Positions 39,935 to 47,984 of a stretch of DNA of 64,000 nt are shown here, in pieces (within the stretch, counting starts at the first letter, position 1; every line of letters starts with the position of its first letter). Below the pieces are notes generated by a model. The model searched no databases and had not been told where the DNA came from. It saw nothing but the letters and a program-made list of their open reading frames with translations. The position numbers and the translations under genes were made by a program. The stretch covers positions 2,225,501-2,289,500 of the forward strand of contig NZ_CP074380.1 in the NCBI RefSeq assembly GCF_022695595.1. The letters run 5' to 3'. This stretch comes from Streptomyces sp. MST-110588. Its GTDB lineage: Bacteria > Actinomycetota > Actinomycetes > Streptomycetales > Streptomycetaceae.

Positions 39935-40756
39935 ATGAACGAGCAGCAGCCCGGCACACCGTCCGCCTCCCCGCGGGTCGCCGTGATCACCGGCGCGGAC
40001 TCGGGCATCGGCCGGGCCACCGCCGTACGGCTGGCCGGTGAAGGTATGGACATCGGCATCACCTGGCACAGCGACGAGGAGGGCGCCGAGCGCACCGCCG
40101 CCGAGGTACGCGCCACAGGCCGCCGGGCCGTGTCGGCGAAGATGGACCTCACCCGGCTCCCGGACGCCGCCGGGGTGATCGACCGGCTCGCCGAGGAGCT
40201 CGGCGGCATCGACGTCCTGGTCAACAACGCCGGGACCGGCACCGCCACCCTGTTCCTCGACCTGGACCTGGACACCGTACGCGAGGTGGTCGACACGGAC
40301 CTGATCGGCCCGTTCCTGTGTTCCCAGCGGGCCGCCCGGCGCATGATCGAGCAGGGCCGGGGCGGCCGGATCGTCAATGTCACCAGCGTCCACGAGCACC
40401 AGCCGCGCGTGGGGTCGGCGCCCTACTGTGCGGCGAAGGGCGGTCTCGGCCTGCTCACCCAGGTCATGGCGCTGGAGCTGGCCGAGCACGGGATCAACGT
40501 CAACGCGGTGGCGCCGGGCGAGATCGCCACCCCCATGACCGGGCAGACCGATGTGGACGTGCACCAGGTGCGACGGCCCGGCGTACCGCTCGGCCGACCG
40601 GGTGACGCCCGTGAGGTGGCCGCCGTGATCGCCTTCCTGAGCGGACCGGACGCGAGCTATGTCACGGGAGCCTCATGGAGCGTGGACGGCGGCATGCTGC
40701 GAATGGGGCCGCAGGCCGGTTCACATCTGGAGAGCGACGCCTGGCGACGGCCGTGA
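39935..40756 (+). CDS. SDR family oxidoreductase (glucose/3-oxoacyl-type)
   Basis: A 273-residue classical SDR: TGADSGIG cofactor motif near 21-28, NNAGTGTATL near 95-104, catalytic Ser in VTSVHEHQP, and YCAAKGGLGLL (Tyr and Lys) near 165-175; AVAPGEIATPM and SYVTGASWSVDGGML close the fold as in glucose 1-dehydrogenase and 3-oxoacyl-ACP reductases. Substrate unknown. ATG at 39935 with GAGGAG upstream. Divergent from the MFS gene. Confidence 0.88.
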   Translation: MNEQQPGTPSASPRVAVITGADSGIGRATAVRLAGEGMDIGITWHSDEEGAERTAAEVRATGRRAVSAKMDLTRLPDAAGVIDRLAEELGGIDVLVNNAGTGTATLFLDLDLDTVREVVDTDLIGPFLCSQRAARRMIEQGRGGRIVNVTSVHEHQPRVGSAPYCAAKGGLGLLTQVMALELAEHGINVNAVAPGEIATPMTGQTDVDVHQVRRPGVPLGRPGDAREVAAVIAFLSGPDASYVTGASWSVDGGMLRMGPQAGSHLESDAWRRP

Positions 40757-40982
40757 CGTACGGGTACGCGTAGGGCATGCGGGCCGGTCCTCCGGCGGCG
40801 GCAGGTCCGCCAGGACTCCCCGTCGAACGCGGCGCCGGGCACGGTGAGCAGGCTCCCGGCCGCAGGTCACCTGCTCGGGGACGCAGCCGACCGCTGCTTC
40901 CCGGCGGAAGCGGTCAGCTCCAGGGAAAGGCCGCCTCCACCCCGACAAGGCGCGGAGGAGCTTGTACGGGCCGGGCGGGCCC

Positions 40983-42320
40983 TCAGCGTGCCATGCGGCG
41001 CCGCCACAGCACGAAACCCGCGCCGGCCGCTGCCGCCACTCCTGCTCCCGCTCCGGCGAGCACGGCCGGGTGTCCGGGGTCGTTCTCGTCCGGGGCGGCA
41101 GCAGTTCTCTTCGCGCCGGTGGTGCTGGCGGTACTAGCGGTGCTCTTGTTGCCGGTGGTGCTATTGGGTTCGGTGGGGCTCTTGGTCCCGGTCCCAGTGG
41201 TGCTTTTGGTTCCAGAGGTGCTCTCGGTGCCGGTGCTTCTGCCGGTTCCTGAGCCGGTGGTTGCGCCCGTGCCCGTGCCCGTGACGACGATCTGGCTGGT
41301 CCTTTTCACGCGTCCGTGGTGGCTGACCACGGTGACCGGGTAAGAGCCGGGAGCCAGATCGGGGCGGATACGCGCGGGGGCGTAGTAGCGCGGATCGTCT
41401 CCGTCGGCCGCCTTGCTGTCATCGCGCTCCAGCCGCACCGGGCGCTGGAAGGCGGGGGAGGTGGCGGTCAGCGTCGTCTCCTCGCCCCCGTCGGGGAACG
41501 TGTCCTTCCACAGCACGTTGAACGTTCCGCCGGGCTGGGTGCGGTAACGATTCTTCGCCTCCTCGGCGCTGCCGGAGAGACCGAAGAAGAACGGGCCGCG
41601 CGCATTCCCGCGGTAGTCGTGGTCACCGGGCCGCGCCGCGCGCACCGTGATCCGCTTCCGTGCGAGCACGCGTCCGGAGGGACCGTGCAGCGTGACCGTA
41701 TAAACGCCGTCCTTCGCCCGCCGGGAGACCATCGGAAGGGCGTCGAACAAACGTGGGTTGTTCCAGTCCGGCCCGTCGGCGTCATGGGTGAGCGCGACCG
41801 GTTTGTCGAACGCCGCGGAACGCACGGTGAAGGCGTGACCGGTCTCACCGGGGTAGAGGTCGTCATAGGACACCCCGAGCTGTTCGCCGGGGCGCTCGGG
41901 CCAGCCGGGTGTCTGGGAGACGGAGAACTCCGGCCGCTTGGCGGGCACCACCTGGACGGTGCTCCTGGCCACCGTCCGGCCGTCCAACGTGATGCGCACC
42001 GGATAACGGCCCGGGCGCGCGGACATCGCGATGGCGGCCTTGGCCAGCAAGCTGTGGTCCCCTGGAACGCCCGTGGAGTACTCCGTGAGCCGGACGGGCC
42101 TGGCGAAGGCCGGTGAAGAGGCGATGACCTTCTGTCGAGCGCGCAGGCGTCCCAGACCGTCCGCGGTGACCTGCAGCAGCCCGCCCGGCCGCTGGCCCAT
42201 GTCGTCGACCCATACGCTCACGTGCCGCCGACCGCCGTCGGCCGCCGCGGGCACGGCCACCACACCGCCGTACAGCGCGGCCCCGGCCGTCACCGCCACC
42301 AGCATCCGTCTACCGTTCAC
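40983..42320 (-). CDS. Membrane-anchored surface protein with Thr-rich stalk
   Basis: A 445-residue exported protein. A signal peptide (LVAVTAGAALYGGVVAVPAA) is followed by four beta-rich Ig-like repeats, each with PGRYPVRITLDG or PGSYPVTVVSHHG-type strands and SPAFxRPVRL motifs (SPAFARPVRL, SAAFDKPVALT, SPAFQRPVRL). A long Thr/Ser/Gly/Lys-rich stalk (TGTGTGATTGSGTG and on) leads to one C-terminal membrane helix (AVLAGAGAGVAAAAGAGFVL) and a short WRRRMAR tail. No sortase motif (LPxTG or LAxTG) is present, so the helix itself is the anchor. GTG at 42320 with GGAAGGGGG upstream. Ligand unknown. Confidence 0.75.
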   Translation of the reverse strand: MNGRRMLVAVTAGAALYGGVVAVPAAADGGRRHVSVWVDDMGQRPGGLLQVTADGLGRLRARQKVIASSPAFARPVRLTEYSTGVPGDHSLLAKAAIAMSARPGRYPVRITLDGRTVARSTVQVVPAKRPEFSVSQTPGWPERPGEQLGVSYDDLYPGETGHAFTVRSAAFDKPVALTHDADGPDWNNPRLFDALPMVSRRAKDGVYTVTLHGPSGRVLARKRITVRAARPGDHDYRGNARGPFFFGLSGSAEEAKNRYRTQPGGTFNVLWKDTFPDGGEETTLTATSPAFQRPVRLERDDSKAADGDDPRYYAPARIRPDLAPGSYPVTVVSHHGRVKRTSQIVVTGTGTGATTGSGTGRSTGTESTSGTKSTTGTGTKSPTEPNSTTGNKSTASTASTTGAKRTAAAPDENDPGHPAVLAGAGAGVAAAAGAGFVLWRRRMAR

Positions 42321-42388
42321 GGCACCCCCTTCCACCAGCAAGAGGGAGAAAACCTTTCTACGGTTGTCCGCACGCGCGATATTCATAC

Positions 42389-42426
42389 GGACCGGCCTGT
42401 CCGCATTAATACGGACCGGCCTGTCC
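42389..42426. promoter_or_regulatory. Two direct copies of a near-perfect palindrome
   Basis: GGACCGGCCTGTCC at 42389-42402 and again at 42413-42426 (24-bp spacing), each reading almost the same on both strands, within a repeated TACGGACCGGCCTGTCC block. They lie 70-105 bases upstream of the surface-protein gene, next to AT-rich ATTAAT, as expected for a regulator binding pair. Confidence 0.6.
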
Positions 42427-42532
42427 ACCGACGACGGCCCGCTCTGCCTGCCGCGGCCCGTCGAACGGCCGGTCCTGCCGCCGCCCGGGACGCCGCGGCC
42501 CTGAGCCCGCGGCCCTGAGCGGAGGCGTTCCC

Positions 42533-42886
42533 CTACAGGCCCGTGATCCGGAAGAGGAGGCGGCTGAAGGACTGCTCGGCCGCCTTGAGCGGGGCGCCGG
42601 TCGGGCAGCGCTCGGCTTCGGGCTCGTCCAGGAGGCCGATGTCCTGGATGCCGACATCGATCAGGGCGAGGACCGACTGTGCGTCGACCCTTGCGGGAAG
42701 GCCCATGCAGGGCGGCTTGCCCTTCAGGAGCCGCGTGACCACGGCGTCGTCGGCACCTCCGGCCGGCGCGGGAGCGGCTGTGGTGGGAGCGGCTGTGGCG
42801 GGAGCCGCCGTGAGAGGGGTGAGGGCGGTGATGACGCAGCCGACGGCGGCCACGGTGGTGGCTGCGCCGCGTGTCAGGACACTCAT
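42533..42886 (-). CDS. Small secreted protein, 117 residues
   Basis: Unknown function. A signal peptide (AATTVAAVGCVITALTPLTA, cut after AxA near 28-34) is followed by an Ala/Pro/Thr linker and a compact folded part with two cysteines, VTRLLKGKPPCMGLPARVDA and PEAERCPTGAPLKAAEQSF, which could form a disulfide. Start ATG at 42886 with AAGGGAG upstream. It lies between the surface-protein gene and topoisomerase IB, all minus strand. Its upstream region has the CATCACGTA repeat. Confidence 0.65.
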   Translation of the reverse strand: MSVLTRGAATTVAAVGCVITALTPLTAAPATAAPTTAAPAPAGGADDAVVTRLLKGKPPCMGLPARVDAQSVLALIDVGIQDIGLLDEPEAERCPTGAPLKAAEQSFSRLLFRITGL

Positions 42887-43010
42887 CGGACGGCTCCCTT
42901 CGGCGGTGACGCTGGGTTAACGACACGTCGAGGGGATGGACACGCTGTTCTCGTTTTCCTCGTACGCCGTCGCAGGGGTCGCCCGCTCGCCCGCGCTTTT
43001 CGCGGTAGGA

Positions 43011-43083
43011 CATCACGTACATGACGGCGGCATCGCGTACGTGACGGCATCACGTAGCGTCACGACATCACGTAGCGTTACGG
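43011..43083. repeat. Degenerate 17-20 bp tandem repeat, four copies
   Basis: Units start at 43011, 43031, 43048 and 43066 with the pattern CATCACGTAGCGTCACGG (or CGTACGTGACGG). Two share the CATCACGTAGCG core exactly and all contain an ACGTNNNGTNACG-like dyad. It lies upstream of the small secreted protein and just beyond the 3' end of the topoisomerase gene. Confidence 0.7.
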
Positions 43084-43088
43084 CGTCA

Positions 43089-44102
43089 CTAAGAGGTCAG
43101 CAGTCGCCTGACGGCCTCCTCGACCGGGCCCTGGGTGGCCGGGAGGCCGAAGCGGCCCCCCTCACCGAGGTGTTCGAGGTCGGGCGCGATGGTCCTTCCG
43201 GCCTCGAAGAGTTCGAAGAGCCGGGGATTGATGTACGAGGCCCGGCAGACCGCCGGCGTGTTGCCGAGGTAGCCGCTCACCTCCCGTACGACGCGGGAGA
43301 CCGCGCGTTTGCGTGCGGTGGGTGCCTCGGCGGCCGGGGCGGAGACCGCCAGTCCCACGGCGGCCAGTACGGTCGCGTGCCAGGTGCGGAAGTCCTTGGC
43401 GGTGATGTCCAGGCCCGCCAGTTCCCGCAGTGTCTCGTTCAGGTCGGCGCTGCGTACCTCGTGCCAGGCGCCGCGCTCCCAGTAGGCGAACAGCCGCGGC
43501 CCGTCGTCCCGGCGGCGCAGCAGTGCCCGTACGACCGCGTACGCCGCCGGGTCGACCAGGGCCCGGCACTGCTCCTTGCCGCCCTTGCCCTCATAGGTGA
43601 AGCCGATCTCGCCGCCCCGGCACCGGGCGTGGTCGCGCAGCATGGTCGCGAGACCGTACGTACCGTTGTCGCGGGCGTAGCTCTCGCCGCCGACACGGAA
43701 GAAGCCCAGGTCCAGCAGGCGTACCCCGCAGGCCAGTACCCGGTCGCGAGTCAGCCCGCGCTGCTCCAGCAGGCCGGCCGTGCGGACCCGTACCTCCGGC
43801 AGGCAGGCCGCCGCCCTGAGGACGTGTTCGTGTTTGGCCCGCTCCTGCTCGGCCCGGAAGTCCTGGTGGTAGAGGTACTGCCGGCGTCCGGCGGCGTCGG
43901 TGCCGACGGCCTGGATGTGGCCGTTGTCCCAGGGGCAGATCCATACGTCCTCCCAGGCCGGCGGGATCACCAGGTCGATCGCGCGCTGCCGCTGGGCGCC
44001 GGTCAGCGGGCGGCCGTCGGCGTCCAGGTAGCGGAAGCCGCGGCCGTGCCGCAGCCGCCGGTGTCCGGGCCGGTCGGGGTGGCTCCACCGCAGCCGTCCC
44101 AC
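43089..44102 (-). CDS. DNA topoisomerase IB (poxvirus/bacterial type)
   Basis: Relaxes supercoils through a covalent 3'-phosphotyrosine. The 337-residue protein contains LVIPPAWEDVWICPWDNGHI, RQYLYHQDFR, LLDLGFFRVGGESYARDNGT (with the catalytic Arg), GKGGKEQ, KDFRTWHAT (His 242) and the active tyrosine Y290 in CRASYINPRLFELF. All catalytic residues are recognisable, so the enzyme should be active. The start codon is a GTG at 44102 with no strong ribosome site. Located downstream of the DUF5709 gene on the same strand; Streptomyces often has this enzyme in stress or accessory regions. Confidence 0.9.
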   Translation of the reverse strand: MGRLRWSHPDRPGHRRLRHGRGFRYLDADGRPLTGAQRQRAIDLVIPPAWEDVWICPWDNGHIQAVGTDAAGRRQYLYHQDFRAEQERAKHEHVLRAAACLPEVRVRTAGLLEQRGLTRDRVLACGVRLLDLGFFRVGGESYARDNGTYGLATMLRDHARCRGGEIGFTYEGKGGKEQCRALVDPAAYAVVRALLRRRDDGPRLFAYWERGAWHEVRSADLNETLRELAGLDITAKDFRTWHATVLAAVGLAVSAPAAEAPTARKRAVSRVVREVSGYLGNTPAVCRASYINPRLFELFEAGRTIAPDLEHLGEGGRFGLPATQGPVEEAVRRLLTS

Positions 44103-44117
44103 GGTCGTCCACCGGCC

Positions 44118-44663
44118 TCATTCACGAGGGCTACCGGTGTCGAGGTCTTCGTCGTCGACGATGTGGACCGCCGCCTCCTCCGCGCCGGCGGCTCCGCCGT
44201 CGATGCCCACGTCCCTGGCCACGACGCCGCCGTTGCCCCGCGGGGTGCCCTCGTCCGTCCCGACGATCCGGCCGGCCCGTGCCCCGCCGGCCTCCGGGTC
44301 CACCGGTTCGCCGTTCGCGCCGGGCTGGTCGCCGATGCCGTCGCCGGGCGGGACGCCGACGTCCGGGACCTCTTCGGCCAGGCGCTGGTCCAGACTCTCG
44401 CCCTCGCGCTGTTCGCGTGCCGTGGTGCCCTGGCGGTCGTCGACCACGAAGGGCTTCTCGGGCGGCGAGTAGCCCTGGTCCAGCGTGGCGTCCAGGTCCG
44501 GCTCGTCGAGCGCGTTCTCCATGTCGATGTCGTCCGGATTGTCGTGGGTGCCGCGGGTGTCGGAGCCGGTCGGCTGGTAGACCTCGTCACCCATGGCCTC
44601 GTTGTCCAAGGTGCCCCCGGTCTCCCCGGTGTCCGGGCCGGCTGCGTCGGCTGCGTCCGCCAT
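44118..44663 (-). CDS. DUF5709 protein
   Basis: A highly acidic, disordered-looking 181-residue protein with the DUF5709 signature: DEVYQPTGSD, ALDEPDLDATLDQGYSPPEK, REGESLDQRLAEEVPDV and a final AVHIVDDEDLD. No enzymatic role is known. ATG at 44663 with GAGGAGGTG upstream. Ends 15 bases before the topoisomerase start. Between it and the phosphoribosyltransferase lies a GTATAC repeat. Confidence 0.75.
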   Translation of the reverse strand: MADAADAAGPDTGETGGTLDNEAMGDEVYQPTGSDTRGTHDNPDDIDMENALDEPDLDATLDQGYSPPEKPFVVDDRQGTTAREQREGESLDQRLAEEVPDVGVPPGDGIGDQPGANGEPVDPEAGGARAGRIVGTDEGTPRGNGGVVARDVGIDGGAAGAEEAAVHIVDDEDLDTGSPRE

Positions 44664-44791
44664 GATGCACCTCCTCGTTGTCGGCTTCCCGTACGGCTTC
44701 CCGGCACCGCCCCGCAAAACGGAAGTAAGCGGAGGAAATGGCGAGATTCTTGTCCATACAAGCGGCGTACTCAGGGGCGGGGTACTCGGAG

Positions 44792-44827
44792 CGCGTATAC
44801 CGCGTATACCCCGTATACCGCGTACAC
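44792..44827. repeat. Four-copy 9-bp GTATAC repeat
   Basis: CGCGTATAC (44792), CGCGTATAC (44801), CCCGTATAC (44810) and CGCGTACAC (44819), perfectly phased. GTATAC is self-complementary. It lies just after the phosphoribosyltransferase stop and about 130 bases upstream of the DUF5709 start, both minus strand. Confidence 0.8.
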
Positions 44828-44839
44828 AGGGTGATGCGC

Positions 44840-45499
44840 TCAGGACGGCGCGCCCAGGCCGTGCACGATGCCGACCACCTCCTCGTCCGTGACCTGCGCG
44901 AAGTCCTCGTAGGACTCCCCCACCGCCCGGAAGTGCTCCGGCCGGCGCAGACACACCAGCTCATCCGCCTCCTGCCGCATCGCCTCGGCGGTGTGGGCGC
45001 CGCACACCGGCACCGCCAGCACCAGCCGGGCCGGGTCGCGGCGGCGCAGATGACGCAGACAGGCGCGGGCGGTGACGCCGGTGGCCAGGCCGTCGTCGAT
45101 GACGATCACGGTCCGGCCCGCCACCTGCGGCGGCGGCAGACCGCGGCGGTAGCGGTCCTCACGGCGGTGCAGTTCGGCGCGCTCCCGGGCCACCTCGGGG
45201 GCGAGCCGCTCCTCGGACAGCCCGAGCATCTCCAAGGCGTACGTGTCGAAGACCGGCGGGTCCTCGCCGACGATCGCCCCGATCCCGACCTCCGGCCGGC
45301 CCGGTACGCCGATCTTGCGGGCGACCAGCAGGTCCAGCGGTACGCGCAGGGCACGGGCGACCTCCGCCGCCACCGGCACACCGCCGCGCGGCAGGGCCAG
45401 GACGAGGGTGTGGGTGAGGTCCGCGTGGGTGTCCGCCGCCCAGCGGACCAGTGCCGCGGCGAGCTGGGTGCCGGCCTGGCGCCGGTCGTGGAATCGCAT
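44840..45499 (-). CDS. Phosphoribosyltransferase domain protein
   Basis: A 219-residue type I PRTase-fold protein. The PRPP-binding loop is VIVIDDGLATGVTA near residues 125-138, VLALPRGGVPVAAEV contains the common R-G-G loop, and RPEVGIGAIVGE plus LVLAVPVCGAHTAEAM complete the family. These proteins are common in actinobacterial stress regions; the substrate base is unknown. ATG at 45499 with GGAGAGGG upstream. A possible SigB-type promoter lies about 45533-45558. Confidence 0.85.
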   Translation of the reverse strand: MRFHDRRQAGTQLAAALVRWAADTHADLTHTLVLALPRGGVPVAAEVARALRVPLDLLVARKIGVPGRPEVGIGAIVGEDPPVFDTYALEMLGLSEERLAPEVARERAELHRREDRYRRGLPPPQVAGRTVIVIDDGLATGVTARACLRHLRRRDPARLVLAVPVCGAHTAEAMRQEADELVCLRRPEHFRAVGESYEDFAQVTDEEVVGIVHGLGAPS

Positions 45500-45532
45500 G
45501 AGCCCTCTCCTTCGGTACCCCTCGGCACCCGG

Positions 45533-45558
45533 GTACCCCGAGGCGGCCGGAGGCACCC
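45533..45558 (-). promoter_or_regulatory. Weak SigB-like promoter candidate
   Basis: On the minus strand GGGT, 16 bases, then GGGTAC, which fits the loose GNNT-N14-16-GGGTAC pattern of SigB-type promoters. The high G content makes a chance match possible. It would drive the phosphoribosyltransferase. Confidence 0.25.
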
Positions 45559-45640
45559 CGGGAGGCACGGCGCGGAGCGGACCACGCCCCTCGGCCCGGC
45601 CGCCGACTCCTGGGTCCGCGCCCACCCCGTACATGAACAA

Positions 45641-45676
45641 GCCCGGAAAGACCGCCTCATGAGGGTCTTTCCGGGC
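45641..45676 (-). terminator. Hairpin after the anti-sigma-type gene
   Basis: GCCCGGAAAGACC (45641-45653) pairs with GGTCTTTCCGGGC (45664-45676), a perfect 13-base stem with a ten-base loop, about 55 bases beyond the ATPase stop. Confidence 0.75.
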
Positions 45677-45686
45677 CCGGCACGTA

Positions 45687-45734
45687 CAGGCTCATGGCTC
45701 ATGGTTCATCCAGGCTCATGGCTCGTGGCTCATC
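45687..45734. repeat. 24-bp direct repeat overlapping a stop codon
   Basis: CAGGCTCATGGCTCATGGTT with its four-base TCATC end at 45687-45710, followed by CAGGCTCATGGCTCGTGGCT and CATC at 45711-45734. The second copy contains the stop codon of the ATPase gene (45730). Confidence 0.7.
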
Positions 45735-46203
45735 CGGTGGGCAGCAGCACCTGTTCGGCCGTCGGCACAGCCGGAAGGGGGGTCTTGGGGCGCAGCGGAG
45801 GGCCGGTCGGGGCGTCCGTACGGACCGTGAACCAGACGACTTTGCCGTCGGGCGTGGCATGGGTGCCCCAACTGTCGCTGAGGGAGGCGATCATCGCCAG
45901 GCCCCGGCCGTGCGTGGCGAGCGGGACCGGGCTGCACATCCGCGGCAGGCTGCGGTCCTTGTCGGCCACCGAGGCGGTGAGCCGGCGGCCGGTCCAGCGG
46001 AGTTCCAGGACGCACGCCTTGTCGTTCTTGGCGTGCCGGTACACATTGGTCAGCAGTTCACTGACGCCCAGGCCCACCGGCTGCATGAGCGGTTCGAGCC
46101 CCCAGTGGCGCAGGTGGGCGGCGACGATGCGCCGCACCTGGGCGATCCGGAACGGATACGCCTCGGCACCGAGGGTGTACTGGCGGCTGACTTCGGTGAT
46201 CAC
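45730..46203 (-). CDS. HATPase_c anti-sigma-type ATP-binding protein 2
   Basis: A 157-residue RsbW-like ATPase. Seen: GLGVSELLTNVYRHAKND (E-N of the N box), LTASVADKDRSLP, THGRGLAMIASLSDSWGTH (G box) and GKVVWFTVRTDAP. GTG at 46203 with AAGGAGGGAG upstream. It stands 500 bases from, and divergent to, a SigB/F/G-type sigma-factor gene, so it may be the anti-sigma factor that controls it; this partner relation is inferred only from position and families. Confidence 0.87.
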   Translation of the reverse strand: MITEVSRQYTLGAEAYPFRIAQVRRIVAAHLRHWGLEPLMQPVGLGVSELLTNVYRHAKNDKACVLELRWTGRRLTASVADKDRSLPRMCSPVPLATHGRGLAMIASLSDSWGTHATPDGKVVWFTVRTDAPTGPPLRPKTPLPAVPTAEQVLLPTG

Positions 46204-46704
46204 GACTGCGACTCCCTCCTTGGGGGGAGGGGCACGTCCGGCTGGCGCGCCCCTCGCATCGCCCGGAGCAACGTGAGTACGGCTACGGAACGTGGTCGCT
46301 CACGCACTCCCTGAGTCACACCAGCGTCACCCGGCGGACCCGATCCCGCAACGCCACGCCGGGCGCGGGGGCCGGAGCCCGCCCGCCGCGGACGGACGGC
46401 GCGCGAGTGACGGCGGACGGCTCACGGACGAGCAGCGCGGGAGTGACGGCGGACAGCCCATGGACGGCCCACCGAGGGTCGGCGCAGGGCGCGACAGGAG
46501 GCCCGCGGACGGGCGGCGGTCGATTGGCCGGTCAAAAATCGCGGGGGCCCGGCGCCGGACGCACATTGAGGTCAGTGGCCTGCCGTACGGCGCTCCCGCG
46601 GGGTGCCCCCGGGCGGCGCGTCCGTGCGGCAGCCGTGAGAACCCGCGCGCGGGCCCGTGGACCGCACGGCCCGGCGGGCGGGTCCCGCACCCGAGGAGAT
46701 TGGC
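46204..46704. other. Divergent region between anti-sigma-type gene and sigma factor
   Basis: About 500 bases with no supported gene. It contains a partly repeated GAGTGACGGCGGAC segment (around 46405-46460) and an AT-richer GGTCAAAAATCGCG near 46530. No clear promoter consensus was recognised for either gene. Confidence 0.45.
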
Positions 46705-47481
46705 ATGATCACGGCGCATCGCCGCACCCATACCTCACCCGACACCGCCGAGGACTTCCGCCGCCTCGCCCGCATGGCCCCCGGCCCGGACCGTGACCTG
46801 CTGCGCCATCAGGTCATCGCTGCCTGGCTGCCGATGGCCGAGCGCATCAGCTGCCGGTTCCGCAACAAGGGGGAGACCGCCGCGGATCTGCGGCAGGTCG
46901 CGGCGGTCGCGCTGGTCAAGGCGGTGGACCGGTACGACCCGGACCTCAGCCACTCCTTCGAGGCGTACGCCGTGCCCACGATCATCGGCGAGCTCAAGCG
47001 GCACTTCCGCGACCACCTGTGGACACTGCACGTGCCACGCAGCGTCCAGCAGGCCCGCTCCCGGGTCCGGGCCGCGCTCAGCGACCTCGAACAGGAACTC
47101 GTCGGCCGCCGCCCGACCGTCGAGGAGATCGCCACCCGTACCGGGCTCTCCGAGGAGGACGTCCTGCTGGGCCTGGAGGCCAGTGCCACCTGCGCCCCGG
47201 TCTCCCTGGACGCGGTCACCGGTGCCTCCGAGGACCTCACCGTCCGCGACACGCTGGGCGCCGAGGACAGCGCGCTGGAGCACGTCATCAACCGTGAGGC
47301 GCTGCGCCCGCTGCTGGCCGGGCTGCCCGAGCGGGAGCGGCACGTACTGCACCTGCGGTTCTTCCGCGGGCTCTCCCAGAGCCAGATCGCCGAGTCCGTC
47401 GGGGTCTCCCAGATGCAGATCTCCCGCATCCTGGCCCGGCTGTTCCGGCAGATACGGCAGCAGCTCGCGGCCTGTGAATGA
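46705..47481 (+). CDS. SigB/SigF/SigG-family RNA polymerase sigma factor
   Basis: A 258-residue group 3 (stress/sporulation type) sigma factor. Region 2: AWLPMAERISCRFRNKGETA, DLRQVAAVALVKAVDRYDPD, FEAYAVPTIIGELKRHFRDH; region 3: VPRSVQQARSRVRAALSDLE; region 4: LPERERHVLHLRFFRGLSQS and QIAESVGVSQMQISRILARL. ATG at 46705 with GAGGAG upstream; a longer reading to 46657 is possible but less supported. Divergent from an anti-sigma-type ATPase. The DUF2795 gene 280 bases downstream has a promoter of the matching type, suggesting it is a target. Confidence 0.93.
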   Translation: MITAHRRTHTSPDTAEDFRRLARMAPGPDRDLLRHQVIAAWLPMAERISCRFRNKGETAADLRQVAAVALVKAVDRYDPDLSHSFEAYAVPTIIGELKRHFRDHLWTLHVPRSVQQARSRVRAALSDLEQELVGRRPTVEEIATRTGLSEEDVLLGLEASATCAPVSLDAVTGASEDLTVRDTLGAEDSALEHVINREALRPLLAGLPERERHVLHLRFFRGLSQSQIAESVGVSQMQISRILARLFRQIRQQLAACE

Positions 47482-47619
47482 GCCACGGCCGGGCGGCCGG
47501 GAAGCGGGGCGGGGTGAGGGCCGGGCGGTGGCCGGGCGGCGGCCGGACCGTGCCCGTACGGCGACCGGGCGGCGACCGGGCCGGGCCGCCCGCGCGGGCG
47601 ACGCGAGGGGCGGAAGTCC

Positions 47620-47644
47620 GATTGACCCTGAAAAGTAGGGGTAC
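47620..47644 (+). promoter_or_regulatory. SigB-type promoter of the DUF2795 gene
   Basis: GATT (47620-47623), 15 bases, GGGTAC (47639-47644). This matches the GNNT-N14-16-GGGTAC pattern recognised by SigB-type sigma factors of Streptomyces. The start codon is 116 bases downstream, leaving a C-rich leader. Confidence 0.55.
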
Positions 47645-47760
47645 TGCAAGACGTGCCGTCCGGGAGTCACTCCTGTACGGCGGATCGACACCTGCCCCAC
47701 ACGTCAACCTCCCCACACCCCCCCACACATCAGCCCCCCCACACGTCTGGAGTGACACCG

Positions 47761-47955
47761 ATGGCCGACACCAACCCCATCGAACTGCAGAAGGCGCTCA
47801 AGGGCGCGCACTACCCCGCCGGCCGCAAGGACCTGGTGGAGTGCGCCAAGAGCAACAAGGCGGACAGCGAGCTGGTCGACAAGATCTCCCACCTTCGCGA
47901 GAACCGCTTCAAGAACCCCGCCGAGGTGGAGAAGGCCGTCTTCCACGGGAAGTGA
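47761..47955 (+). CDS. DUF2795 small protein
   Basis: A 64-residue basic protein: IELQKALKGAHYPAGRKDLV, ECAKSNKADSELVDKISHL and RFKNPAEVEKAVFHGK, the DUF2795 pattern of repeated small helices. Function unknown; members are common in actinobacterial stress loci. ATG at 47761 preceded by CTGGAGTG. Preceded by a C-rich leader and a SigB-like promoter, and followed 29 bases later by the glycan cluster, with which it probably shares no function. Confidence 0.8.
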   Translation: MADTNPIELQKALKGAHYPAGRKDLVECAKSNKADSELVDKISHLRENRFKNPAEVEKAVFHGK

Positions 47956-47984
47956 ACCAGCGGCGCGCTCACGGAAGGAACCCC

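Noticed and set aside
40757..40982. Small open frames in the gap after the SDR gene
   Set aside because: They lack ribosome sites and any recognisable sequence feature.
40983..43022. A 679-codon reading of the surface-protein gene
   Set aside because: Its first 234 codons cover the palindrome pair, the small secreted gene and the repeat region; the GTG at 42320 with GGAAGGGGG and a signal peptide is the better start.
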